DNA of 64,000 bases from Cordilura impudica (taxonomy: Eukaryota > Arthropoda > Insecta > Diptera > Scathophagidae), in the NCBI GenBank assembly GCA_963682025.1, contig OY821519.1, positions 162,668,865 to 162,732,864 of the forward strand, given 5' to 3'. Position numbers and translations under genes: made by a program. The notes beneath the pieces were generated by a model. That model was given only the letters and a program-made list of their open reading frames with translations. It was not told the origin of the DNA and ran no database searches. Positions 1-11,380 of this stretch are shown here, piece by piece; the first letter of the stretch is position 1, and every line of letters starts with the position of its first letter.

Positions 1-891
1 CCCTGAAAATAAAATCTTCGATGCTTGCTGATTTGTTTGAGTCGTCAAACTTTATCCCCCATTTTTCAATGCTTACATGACTAATGGTAGAAGAATAATT
101 ATATTGAGCTGGTTGTGAAGGTGGAAAATTTGGAACTTGAACGTAATTCTGTCCCGTGTTCCGTGGACGGTTCATGTGTGGAACTTGTTGTGGATGCTGC
201 TGATAAGGCTGTTGATGTTGTTGATAAGGTTGTTGATGTTGATGATGATTACGTGGTGGCAATGGTTGTAAATGAGGAGGTATATTTGAATAATTATGTG
301 GTGAGTCGATTTCATTCATTGTCGAATTAGAATGGGCTCTTTCAGATCTAATTACTTCTCTCACTATTTCAGGTATTAAACGATGAATATTTTCTTGTAC
401 TTCACGCAAAACATTTGCTTGAACAGCTCCGACTGTGGCACTAACATAGTCTTTTAACGAGAGACCGCTTCCATTAACGATCCGATTAGAAATTACTGGT
501 TCATCCAAGTTAGGTACACTTTCCCTGGTATTTGTTATGAATTCATTCCGAATGCCACTGCAATTATGCTACTATACGGTGGTGATTGAAGAGTATCATC
601 AAATTGCACAGGGGCTGTTGTTGCTGGGCCTAAATGAGGATTTTGTTGATTTGATATAATTGGTGCTGCCGATGACATTGTTGCAGTACTAGTGGTAGTG
701 GTAGTAGTTATCGTTGCCATTGTACTGGTTTGTTCTCTAGGTGTTGTTTTAACAGATGATTTTGTTTTTTCCATGATTTTTGAGTGCACCGATTTTTTTG
801 GTATCGCGCCAGTTGATGTACTTGCCGCTGTGGTTAATGTTGCCGTTGTTGTAGTAGGTGCTGCGTTCGAAGTTCTAGGTCGTAAATGCAT
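1..891 (-). pseudogene. gypsy-group LTR retrotransposon gag, 5' part, one frameshift
   Basis: Reading leftward from the ATG at 889-891, 118 codons encode a Thr/Ala/Pro-rich N-terminus that stops at 535-537. A second minus-strand frame, open from about 573 to the left edge, continues with a helical segment and a His/Gln/Pro-rich stretch (about 180-260). It ends with a conserved Trp-containing segment (EKWGIKFDDSNKSASIEDF, about 10-65), the usual start of the folded capsid region in Metaviridae Gag. The two frames are offset, so I infer one small indel between about 540 and 573. Gag would form the particle that packages element RNA. The tRNA-Lys primer site upstream on the same strand (2216-2233) supports a gypsy/errantivirus-type element. 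The rest of gag, and any pol or env, lies beyond the left edge. The plus-strand open frames here are shadows. Confidence 0.72.
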
Positions 892-2215
892 ACTTTTCTA
901 TAAAAAAAACATAGGACTTACCTTATCTCTATCGAAACCTAAATCTACAGTGGACCAAGAATTTATGGGTTAAAATCTTTCAATTATGTACGTATATATA
1001 TACATACACACATATGTATAATGAGGTGGATGCTGTCGTAAAAATTATATATGTTTAATTACTAAGGAATCGGCTATAACGATAAGTTTCGACAACTTAA
1101 GATAGTCTGCGTAGATGCAATTTTAAATTTAGTAAAAACCTGATTTTATAAAAATAAGGTCTCGCTCACGTATATCTATAATATGGAATTCCTTTTTCAA
1201 AACTAAATTTTCAAAAAAGTTCGTTTAAATGTGGGTAATTTTGCAAATTTGAATTAATAAAATTTAGTGTTATTATTACTATTTAAGGCGTCATATCAAA
1301 AGAATAGTGCTTGAGTAATATTAGTGTAATATTAATATGCATATGGAGAATCGTGAAAAAAAAAATTTTTTGTTTGTTTTGTTGTTGAGTATATGTTTGT
1401 TTTTACAGAAAATTTTCTTAAAGAAAGCGCTGATTTATTTAGTTTTTTTTTTTTTTTTGTTTTTGTAAAGTTTTCAATTTCTTTATTTACAGATTTCCTA
1501 AAAAAAAAGGTTGAGTATCTTTTAGCAGTTAAGAAAAGATGCTTTGTGTAAATTGTGAAATTCTAATAATTCTTACTATAATCTCAAGCATTAAATTCCA
1601 TTTGCATTTCCAAATAAATGCAAAAAAAATTGTTGGAGATTGTTTTTCCTTTTTGTGTCTTGGAGCAATTCAGGTCTTAAATTTCGAATTTGGAAAATAA
1701 TTTGAACAATTGTGAATGTAAGTTTGGAAAAAATTGTTTATAGGCATATGTATGTTAATATAAATCAGCTAACTATCTGATCTATGTTATTCGACGATGT
1801 CGCGAATGAACTCTGACCCGTGGTCTTATAGTTCATGACTTACACCATTGATAACACACACCAAAAAGTCAGACGATTCTCCATCATTCACTAGTTAATC
1901 AGGTTTTGTGGCAACTCAGGCATAGCATTATGATTTGCTTTCCGGGACTCACAAAACGATCATGACCATTGAGCGATGGGATATATGGCAAACAAAAATT
2001 CACCTTTTGAGCTTTATATCAGTTAAAGATGTAGCAAATGAACTCTGACCAGTGGCTTACGGTTCATGACTTACACCATTTATTAAAACTGACATTATTT
2101 GCTGAAAACTCGAGTCACCTAGCTGTTGTTGGGTAAAAAAAATAACCGTGCCTATTTTGTTTGTGGGCGATAAACTAATTGTGCATATGTTGTTGTAGGG
2201 CTACAGAAAAAGTAT
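892..2215 (-). other. 5' leader of the gypsy-group element, with a direct repeat pair
   Basis: This untranslated stretch lies between the primer-binding site and the gag ATG of the minus-strand element. It is A+T-rich with homopolymer runs and has no coding region. It holds two imperfect direct repeats of about 55 bp at 1796-1853 and 2028-2080, sharing AACTCTGACC and GTTCATGACTTACACCATT. Leaders of this length (about 1.3 kb) are long for gypsy-like elements, so another insertion may be hidden in it. Confidence 0.45.
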
Positions 2216-2233
2216 GCCCCACGTTGGGCGCCA
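2216..2233 (-). other. primer-binding site, tRNA-Lys type
   Basis: The minus strand reads TGGCGCCCAACGTGGGGC. This is the 18-nt complement of the 3' end of the tRNA-Lys used as primer by gypsy-like elements and several retroviruses. It lies immediately inside a probable LTR and about 1.3 kb upstream of gag on the same strand, which fixes the orientation of the element. Confidence 0.8.
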
Positions 2234-2716
2234 TAATGTAATGGAATGAATACTTGGGGATACGTTGTGTTGGTTTTAATCGCATTGACAAATGGCTCCT
2301 TGTTGGGCACCGAATGCAATGGCTTTTGCCTTCGGGTATTGCGGATGGCACTCCAGGCTGTTTGGCTCCGGCTTGAGCTCGACGGCAATTGGGGGTTCTT
2401 CCGCGTGTTTCCATTATCATTAATAAGTATAGTGCCTGATGTTATTACCCTCAATTTACAAAGAAAATTAAAAAAGAAAAAAGGTTTGAAAAAGGTCAGG
2501 CTGCCCTCCCTTCGTCTGATTGTTAGATTTTTTTGAAAAATCTCCCTGATCACAATATTAGGCTACCTGTATCTCCTCTGTCTACATACTCAACCTTCCC
2601 TTTTTTTTAGTTAAGACTCTTCATTTCAAATAATTTTTAAACTTGAAAATTTCAGATTTTATTCACCATCTATTAATATACATACATAAATATTTCAAAT
2701 TTTCCCATCATTAACT
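2234..2716 (-). repeat. probable 5' LTR of the gypsy-group element
   Basis: The inner edge is set by the primer-binding site. The outer edge is a guess: on the minus strand an AGTTAA at about 2711-2716 would give an LTR of about 480 bp, and gypsy LTRs typically begin AGTTA. The second LTR is not in the window, so the boundary cannot be tested here. The three overlapping open frames at 2152-2553 show no recognisable protein. Confidence 0.35.
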
Positions 2717-3076
2717 TCCTTTTTTTTTTGTTATGCTTTAATTACAGTATAAAATTTTGTTAGGTGATTTTGTTTGATATATATATATATATAAAGATTA
2801 TAAAATATAAATATTTAAATTTTCAATCATAAAGATGTATATATAAGGGTTAAACATGGTTGTTTTTTTTTTTTTTTTTTGTTTTGTAATAATACGGTGT
2901 GCTACATTGATTTGTTTTATGGTTTTAAAAGATTGTTCACTGTTATTATTTTTTTATTTTTTTCTATTAATATAATAATTCCATTTACTTTCAATACGAG
3001 CTCGTTTCATTCTATTTTTTTTTTTTTTGGTTTGTTAATTTAATATTCTTATAAGATTTTTGTTATTTCTTCCCTA
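2717..3076. other. A+T-rich spacer, no gene seen
   Basis: Poly-T runs, a short TA repeat around 2780-2792 and low-complexity sequence lie between the gypsy-group piece and the LINE. I see no coding region or terminal repeat. Confidence 0.5.
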
Positions 3077-5725
3077 ATGGAAGGTCTAACGTTTTCATTA
3101 TTATTTAGAGTATTCTCATCTGAGGAAATACGTCATGATTCTTTACTGAATATTGAAATTATTGGTTTTATGTTAAAACTAAATCAAAAAAAAGTTTTTA
3201 TTACTTGCTCCTACATACCTCCTGATTCTGATCAATCGATTTATAATGAACATTTTGAATCAGTAAAATCAGTTGTAACAAAGGCTAACCCTGAAGATTA
3301 TGTAATTGTTTTTGGAGACTTTAATCTGCCGTTAATATCATGGACATTTTTAATTGATTCTTTTTACTACACTCCTACGGTGTCAAATGAAGATAAGGAT
3401 AATTTCATAAATAATTTATCGGACTTGTGCCTTTTTCAAATTAATGGTGTTCATAATGATCATGAAAGGATTTTAGACTTAATTTATGTAAATGAGCCAA
3501 TAAACTACTCTTTATCTCGCGCAGATCCTGTTACTTTACCAGAAGATCGTTACAATCCTACCATTGAATTAAACTTGAATTTGCCATTTGTTTCAAAGTG
3601 TAAATCAAATAACTTAAAAGTTTTTTGTTTCAAAAGAGCAAATTACAACGATTTAAATTATTACTTCATCAATACTGATTGGCTCCAATTATTATCTATT
3701 ACATCTGGTTCTCCCACATCAAACGATACAACGATCAAGTTATTCTACGGAACTGTTCTATTTTATATGAATGAATGTATCCCGAAGTTTACTGTTTTCA
3801 ACCACTCTGGCCCTCCTTGGAGCACAAAACAATTGTCGAGTCTTAAAAACTTAAAAAATAAACGACACAAAAAGTATAAAGTGTCTGGTCTTTTATCTGA
3901 TTATACGAAATATTCAGTTACACGTGCAGAGTATAATATTCTAAATACAAAACTTCATAAAAATTACATGGAAACTATGAAAATAAATTTTAAGAGAGAT
4001 CCAAAATCATTTTATAAATTTGTAAACTCTAAAAGGAAATCTACTGGATATCCAACTGAAATGAAGTATCTTAATCGTGCATCCCGTGATGATGCAGTTA
4101 TTAGCGATATGTTTGCTGATTTTTTTAGCACAACTTACTCTGATGTTCAATATGACATTTCAAACATATATCCATTTCCAGTTATGGAACATCAATCAAT
4201 TTCATTTCCTTTTTTAAAGACTTCGGATATCAAATATAACTTAAAAACATTCAAGAATTCAACTAACGGAGGACCTGACGGTATTCATAGCTGCATTTTA
4301 ATCAACTGCGCCCAAACTTTGGCTGTTCCATTATGCATTTTATTTAATTCATCCATTAAACATGGGCATTTTCCTACATTATGGAAAGATTCATATATTA
4401 TTCCTTTATTTAAATCTGGAAACAAATCGAATGTAGCTAACTATAGAGGAATAGCTAAGCTTTGTGCTATTTCAAAACTATTTGAAAAATGTTTAACGGA
4501 TAATCTCTGTCATCAGGTTTCTTCTATAATATCACACTCACAACATTCGTAAGGGGTGCTCTATTTCAACTAATATTTTACAACTTACAACTTTGGTAAA
4601 TCGGGGTTTCGTCAATGGGCTACATACCGACGTTATTTATACTGACTTCAGTAAAGCTTTCGATAAAGTAAATCATGATCTTTTACTCAATAAATTATAT
4701 TTGATGGGCTTTACAACAAACAGCATAAGCTGGATAAAATCTTACTTGATCAACAGAAATCAACGTGTTTATTTTAATAATACTACTTTAAAGAATATTA
4801 TAGTTAAATCTGGTGTGCCTCAAGGAAGTCATCTTGGACCAATTTTATTTACTCTTTTTATAAATGATCTACCAAGTTTAATAAAACCCTCAAATGTTCT
4901 TATGTATGCTGATGCAAGATTTTCTTAAGCTATAAGAATTATTGTGAACAAATTCACCTACGACATGATCTAAATAATTTTTATAGATGGTGCCACATAA
5001 ATTTAATGGAATTAAATTTAAAAAAATGCAAACACATGCACTTTACTAGAAAATTAGGTGCATTTGGTTGTTACAAATTTGGAGATTACCAGTTGGAGCA
5101 AGTAAATAAAATCCTGGATCTGGGTGTTCTTTTAGATGTCAAATTAAAGTTTGTTCAACACATTTCGACGATAATTATTAAAGCACGTGGTGTACTGGCC
5201 TTCATTAAAAGATGGGCAAAGGAATTCAATGACCCTACAGTTACCAAACAGCTATACATCTCCCTAGTAAGACCAATTTTAGAATTTGGGTCTGTTATTT
5301 TGGATCCACTATCTAATATTCGCAGTGCCAAAATTGAATCGGTCCAGAAGCAATTTCTCCTTTTCTGCTTAAGACGTTCTTATCCAAGTTTTGTTAATCT
5401 GCCATCATATACAATTAGACTTTCTCAAATTAAACTGCCATCTTTAAAAAGCCGAAGAACAATGCTTAATGTTATGTTTTTATTTAACTTAATTCGAGGC
5501 GACATATGCTTAAATTTTCTTATGGACAACATCTCCATGAACGTTCCGGCACGGTCAACACGTTTTTACACTCCACTGTTTATCCCAATCTGTCGTCAAA
5601 AGTTTGCCGATGCTGATCCATTTAGAATAATGTGCCATGATTTTAATGATTTATACAATTTAATTGATTTTTCTTTAAATGGTGATATTATTAAACGCAA
5701 CATCACATTATTTTTAAATACATAA
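3077..5725 (+). pseudogene. LINE copy A ORF2 (endonuclease-reverse transcriptase), broken
   Basis: Three consecutive open pieces (3077-4552, 4593-4928, 5006-5725) together cover a non-LTR retrotransposon ORF2. The first starts inside the APE-type endonuclease, with GDFNLP at about 3319-3336 and no N-terminal catalytic part. Reverse transcriptase follows, with DFSKAFDKVNHDLL, GVPQGSHLGPILF and a C-terminal RPILEFGSVI segment. Compared with copy B, 5 bases are missing near 4550, which shifts the frame. Four bases are missing near 4914, which destroys the second Asp of the YADD catalytic motif. The element is therefore dead. The family looks Jockey/CR1-like and the clade is not certain. The true start is unknown because the copy is 5'-truncated near 3105. 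Confidence 0.85.
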
Positions 5726-7076
5726 TCTCAAATTTTTGATTTAAGGATTTGTATATATTATATTTTTTTCCTCTGTATTATACTTAACAGTCTGTAAGGT
5801 TTTGCCATATACTTAATAAATAAATAAAAAATATATATGTATTCTCTTTTTTTTTAACTCTTATCAAATTTATATTTTTTTGTGTATCAAAAAAAAAGCT
5901 TTAAGCTTAGAAACTTACTTATTTTTTTTTTTATTTAATTATAATTTGAAAAACGATTTCTTAAAGCGAATTTTTTTTTTCTTTTATTTTTCACCTCACA
6001 ATACAATTTCAAAACACTCTCGTAAATTTTAAATGATTCCGAGAAGAATTGTTGGAATTGGTTATAAAGATTTTGAAAAATGTGTACTAAATCACTAACG
6101 ATTAATCTGTTTATGGCGATTAGGTTATGTTTATGCTATTTGTAGAAAAACGTGTGTACTATGAAAAACTTTCTTCGAATTTTTAATGTTTGCTTTTTTT
6201 TATATTTTAACTTTTTCATCATTTTTTTATTTCAAATTAGATTTAATTCCTCTTTTCTTTTTACTTAAAAATTTATTAGTAATATTGCTACATAAACTTG
6301 TTAAATTAATTTCAATATGATATTTATGTTTTTTTTTTTTCTTAAGCCTGTAGCCTGTAGTCGGTAGTCTGTCCGATCTATATGACTAAACCAAATAAAT
6401 TCAATTACAAAATACCTTTTTCTGAAGATTTTATAGTAGTTGTTACGCCTGTTGTTGTTTATCGTGTTACCGTTGACACATGATGGATTAGGTTGAGATG
6501 GCTGGTACTATAGTTGGAGAAGTTGTATTTGATGCTTTTAGTGGTGGTAAGCGTTAGTGTCGCTGTGGCGGTAAGGGGTGCTGTTGGTGCTGGACGAGGC
6601 TTGGGGTTCAAAGCTGCTGTTGGTGTTGTAGCGGTACATGATGAAATGGTCTGGCATGGCTGCTGTATGTATGAAGGGACTCCGATGGTTGCGTTACTCT
6701 GAGGTGGTGTTCTATCGTGGATTTGCCAGAAAATTTACAAGTTTTATCGTAGAATTTTCTTCCTCTTTTTTTCTGATTTGACGACAGTCGAGGAAAGTAG
6801 TTGTCCTTGAAATCCACTTATGAATACCAATCGGATATTTCGTGTTATGTTGGTGGTCTTAAGAGAGGGGTCTACTTTCTCTGGCTTTATTTTGGTGGCT
6901 TGGCCAATTTTTCGTTCCAACCAACTTAAATGGACATCGAACACTTCCAGTGGTGCTCAGTTTATAAAAGTAGTTTGGTGACAACGTTGTTAAGCTTTTT
7001 ATTCTTTTTGTTTGGAACTATGACGGCAACACAAATGCTGTTGGTATGTTAAAAGTAAAAATTTTTTTCTTTTTTT
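3105..7076 (+). repeat. tandem duplication unit A (LINE + tail)
   Basis: The segment beginning at the truncated LINE (AGAGTATTCTCATCTGAGG) and ending in the unidentified tail is repeated directly, starting again at 7077 with AGAGTATTTTCATCTGAGG. Both units share the same LINE truncation point, the LINE 3' end with an AATAAATAAATA tail (about 5812-5832 and 11360-11380), and the same 1.25 kb tail. That is expected of a segmental tandem duplication and not of two separate LINE insertions. Confidence 0.85.
5833..7076. other. unidentified tail segment, copy A
   Basis: This is non-LINE sequence following the LINE 3' tail, repeated at 11381-12645. Its first 600 bp are A/T homopolymer-rich. From 6480 to 6980 composition is more even, and the minus strand carries overlapping open frames (6744-6944 and 6608-6817) with a charged segment (MFDVHLSWLERKIGQATKIK) followed by Thr/Ala/Pro-rich text. 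Both copies keep these frames only partly. It could be an exon or leader of an unknown gene, or gag-like debris. I do not recognise it. Confidence 0.4.
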
Positions 7077-9442
7077 AGAGTATTTTCATCTGAGGAAATA
7101 CGTCTTGATTCTTTACCGAATATTGAAATTATTGGTGTTATGTTAAAACTAAATCAAAAAAAAGTTTTTTTATTACTTGCTCCTACATACCTCCTGATTC
7201 TGATCAATCGATTTATAATGAATATTTTGAATCATTAAAATCAGTTGTAACAAAGGCTAACCCTGAAGATTCTGTACTTGTTTTTGGAGACTTTAATCTG
7301 CCGTTAATATCATGGACATTTTTAATTGATTCTTTTTACTACACTCCTACGGTGTCAAATGAAGATAAGGATAATTTCATAAATAATTTATCGGACTTGT
7401 GCCTTTTTCAAATTAATGGTGTTCATAATGATCATGAAAGGATTTTAGACTTAATTTATGTAAATGAGCCAATAAACTACTCTTTATCTCGCGCAGATCC
7501 TGTTACTTTACCAGAAGATTGAATTAAACTTGAATTTGCCATTTGTTTCAAAGTGTAAATCAAATAACTTAAAAGTTTTTTGTTTCAAAAGAGCAAATTA
7601 CAACGATTTAAATTATTACTTCAGCAATACTGATTGGCTCCAATTATTATCTATTACATCTGGTTCTCCCACATTAATCGATACAACGATCAAGTTATTC
7701 TACGGAACTGTTCTATTTTATATGAATGAATGTATCCCGAAGTTTACTGTTTTCAACCACTCTGGCCCTCCTTGGAGCATAAAACAATTGTCGAGTCTTA
7801 AAAACTTAAAAAATAAACGACACAAAAAGTATAAAGTGTCTGGTGTTTTATCTGATTATACGAAATATTCAGTTACACGTGCAGAGTATAATATTCTAAA
7901 TACAAAACTTCATAAGAATTACATGGAAACTATGAAAATAAATTTGAAGAGATCCAAAATCATTTTATAAATTTGTAAACTCTAAAAGGAAATCTACTGG
8001 ATATCCAACTGAAATGAAGTATCTGAATCGTGCATCCCGTGATGATGCTGTTATTAGCGATATGTTTGCTGATTTTTTAGCACAACTTACTCTGATGTTC
8101 AATATGACATTTCAAACATATATCCATTTCCAGTTATGGAACATCAATCAATTTCATTTCCTTTTATAAAGACTTCGGATATCAAAAATAACTTAAAAAC
8201 ATTCAAGAATTCAACTAACGGAGGACCTGACGGTATTCCTAGCTGCATTTTACTCAACTGCGCCCAAACTTTGGCTGTTCCATTATGCATTTTATTTAAT
8301 TCATCCATTAAACATGGGCATTTTCCTACATTATGGAAAGATTCATATATTATTTCTTTATTTAAATCTGGAAACAAATCGAATGTAGCTAACTATAGAG
8401 GAATAGCTAAGCTTTGTGCTATTCCCAAACTATTTGAAAAATGTTTAACGGATAATCTCTGTCATCAGGTTTCTTCTATAATATCACACTCACAACATGG
8501 TTTTTGTAAGGGGTGCTCTATTTCAACTAATATTTTACAACTTACAACTTTGGTAAATCGGGGTTTCGTCAATGGGCTACATACCGACGTTATTTGTACT
8601 GACTTCAGTAAAGCTTTCGATAAAGTAAATCATGATCTTTTACTCAATAAATTATATTTGATGGGCTTTACAACAAACAGCATAAGCTGGATAAAATCTT
8701 ACTTGATCAACAGAAATCAACGTGTTTATTTTAATAATACTACTTCAAAGAATATTATAGTTAAATCTGGTGTGCCTCAAGGAAGTCATCTTGGACCAAT
8801 TTTATTTACTCTTTTTATAAATGATCTACCAAGTTTAATAAAAGCCTCAAATGTTCTTATGTATGCTGATGACGTCAAGATTTTCTTAAGCAATAAGAAT
8901 TATTGTGAACAAATTCACCTACAACATGATCTAAATAATTTTTATAGATGGTGCCACATAAATTTAATGGAATTAAATTTAAAAAAATGCAAACACATGC
9001 ACTTTACTAGAAAATTAGGTGCATTTGGTTGTTACAAATTTGGAGATTACCAGTTGGAGCAAGTAAATAAAATCCTGGATCTGGGTGTTCTTTTAGATGT
9101 CAAATTAGAGTTTGTTCAACACATTTCGATGATAATTATTAAAGCACGTGGTGTACTGGCCTTCATTAAAAGATGGGCAAAGGAATTCAATGACCCTACA
9201 GTTACCAAACAGCTATACATCTCCCTAGTAAGACCAATTTTAGAATTCGGGTCTGTTATTTGGGATCCACTATCTAATATTCGCAGTGCTAAAATTGAAT
9301 CGGTCCAGAAGCAATTTCTCCTTTTCTGCTTAAGACGTTCTTATCCAAGTTTTGTTAATCTGCCATCATATACAATTAGACTTTCTCAAATTAAACTGCC
9401 ATCTTTAAAAAGCCGAAGAACAATGCTTAATGTTATGTTTAT

Positions 9443-11020
9443 ATACCCTATACCACTATGTGGTTTGGGTATAATGACTTTGTGCTGCTGTTTGTAACAA
9501 CCAAAAATATTTGACCTAGACCCATCTTTAATTATACCGATCGAATCAGAATCACTTTCTGAGTTGACTTAACAATGTCCGTCCGTCCGTCCGTCTGTGT
9601 GTCCATGTAAAGCTTGTAATCAAACTGCAGGTCGCAAATATGAATATATTTTGATGAAATTTTGTATATAAGCTTTGATCGGCCATGGGATGAACGCTAT
9701 TGAAATTGGTGAGAATCGGTCGATGTTCAGACCTAGCCCCCAAACAAATTACCCATATGAAATCGACATAAATTGCCATAAGATCCAAATTGTCATAGAG
9801 ATCTTACTCAAATTGGGTTTGTATGCGTTCATTACATCCATTAATGAGTAGTCCATAAATGATCCCTTTGACCCCATATAGAGCTGCTTCCCAATCTTCA
9901 CTTAAATCTATTAAAAAACAAAAATATTGCACTGATTCTTCTCAAATTTTGTTTGTATATATTTTTGCAAAATACAAGAGACTTTACCAAACATGATCAG
10001 GATCGGTCCATTTTTGGACCTAGTCCCTTTATAGATATAGCATCCGATATGAACTTTTTAATATCTGCAGCCAAAAAAAAATTAATAACAAGTAAGAAAA
10101 TTATAGTCGGTCTAGACCGACTATACGATACCCTATACCATGCGTATAGAAACCTTATCTCTTAGGCCCAACTAACTGGACATAGAAAATAAGCAAAAAC
10201 CAAATTTGAGTGGTACTTTTATTAATTTTTTTGGCTGCAGATATGAAAAAGTTCATATCGGATGCTATATCTATATGGGGACTAGGTCCAAAAATGGACC
10301 GATCCTGATCATGTTTGGTAAAGTCTCTTGTATTTTGCAAAAATATATACAAACAAAATTTGAGAAGAATCAGTGCAATATTTTTGTTTTTTAATAGATT
10401 TAAGTAAAGATCGGGAAGCAGCTCTATATGGGGCCAAAGGGATCATTTTTGGACTACTCAATAGTGGATGTAATGAACGCATAGAAACCCAATTTGAGTA
10501 AGATCTATATGACAATCTGGATCTTATGGCAATTTATGTCGATTTCATAGGGGTAATTTGTATGAGGGCTAGGTCTGAACATGGACCGATTCTCACCAAT
10601 TTCAATAGCGTTCATCCTATGGCCGATAAAAGCTTATACACCAAATTTCATCAAAATATTTTCATATTTGCGACCTGCAGTTTGATTACAAGGTTTACAT
10701 GGACACACAGACGGACGGACGGACGGACGGACGGACGGACGGACGGACGGACATTGTGAAATCAACTCAAAAAGTGATTCTGATTCGATCGGTATAATTA
10801 AAGATGGGTCTAGGTCAAATATTTTTGGTTGTTACAAACAGCAGCACAAAGTCATTATACCCAAACCACATAGTGGTATAGGGTATAAAAATCACACTCA
10901 AATTTGGTTTTTGCTTATTTTCAATGTCCAGTTAGTTGGGCCTAAGAGATAGGGTTTCTAAACGCATGGTATAGGGTATCGTATAGTCGGTCTAGGCCGA
11001 CTATAATTTTCTTACTTGTT
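9443..11020 (-). mobile_element. GTCY-containing mini-me/DINE-1-like element E1, split by E2
   Basis: In plus orientation it begins ATACCCTATACCACTATG and ends with the reverse complement of AACAAGTAAG. It contains the GTCC microsatellite (9576-9601) typical of dipteran mini-me/DINE-1-like non-coding elements. Its left part (9443-10086) and right part (10887-11020) are separated by a second element of the same family in the opposite orientation. Comparison with LINE copy A shows it entered an ORF2 T-rich site. The open frames inside (for example 9552-9788, minus) recur in every copy of the family and look non-coding. Confidence 0.8.
10087..10886 (+). mobile_element. GTCY element E2, nested in E1
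   Basis: An intact element of about 800 bp running AACAAGTAAG to TATAGGGTAT. A 24-bp perfect palindrome (half-site TATAGTCGGTCT) lies at 10102-10125, and an uninterrupted GGAC repeat at about 10711-10752. It sits inside the sequence that reads AATTAATAAAAATC in intact relatives. This defines the element ends closely: either no target duplication or a duplicated TA. Confidence 0.8.
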
Positions 11021-11380
11021 TTATATAACTTAATTCGAGGCGACATATGCTTAAATTTTCTTATGGACAACATCTCCAAGAACGTTCCGGCACGGTCAAC
11101 ACGTTTTTACACTCCACTGTTTATCCCAATCTGTCGTCAAAAGTTTGCCGATGCTGATCCATTTAGAAGAATGTGCCATGATTTCAATGATCTATACAAT
11201 TTAATTGATTTTTCTTTAAATGGTGATATTATTAAACGCAATATTATATTATTTTTAAATACATAATCTCAAATTTTTGATTTAAGGATTTGTATATATT
11301 ATATTTTTTTTTTCCTCTGTATTATACTTAACAGTCTGTAAGGTTTTACCATAGACTTAATAAATAAATAAATAAAAAAT

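Larger units (their letters stand above)
7077..11266 (+). pseudogene. LINE copy B ORF2, frameshifted and split by an inserted element
   Basis: This is the second copy of the LINE ORF2 in copy A. Small indels break the N-terminal half: an extra T near 7166, a 17-base deletion near 7520, 2 bases lost near 7948 and 1 near 8078. The reverse transcriptase half is open from 8136 to 9440, with GFCKGCSIS, DFSKAFDKVNHDLL, GVPQGSHLGPILF and an intact YADD at about 8862-8873. The frame is interrupted at about 9442 by a GTCY element. The C-terminal 70 codons resume at 11021-11266 and end at the same stop as copy A. It is 5'-truncated and inactive, but its catalytic core is better preserved than in copy A. 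Confidence 0.85.

Noticed and set aside
115..330. Val/Asp-rich 71-codon plus-strand frame
   Set aside because: Antisense shadow of the His/Gln-rich gag text on the minus strand.
1..2215. Gypsy-type Su(Hw) insulator array in the leader
   Set aside because: Only a few isolated TGCATA hexamers are present, without the clustered consensus of the gypsy insulator.
10711..10752. Regular GGAC repeats as a possible CRISPR or minisatellite array
   Set aside because: Tetranucleotide microsatellite with no spacers, a standard part of the mini-me/DINE-1-like elements.
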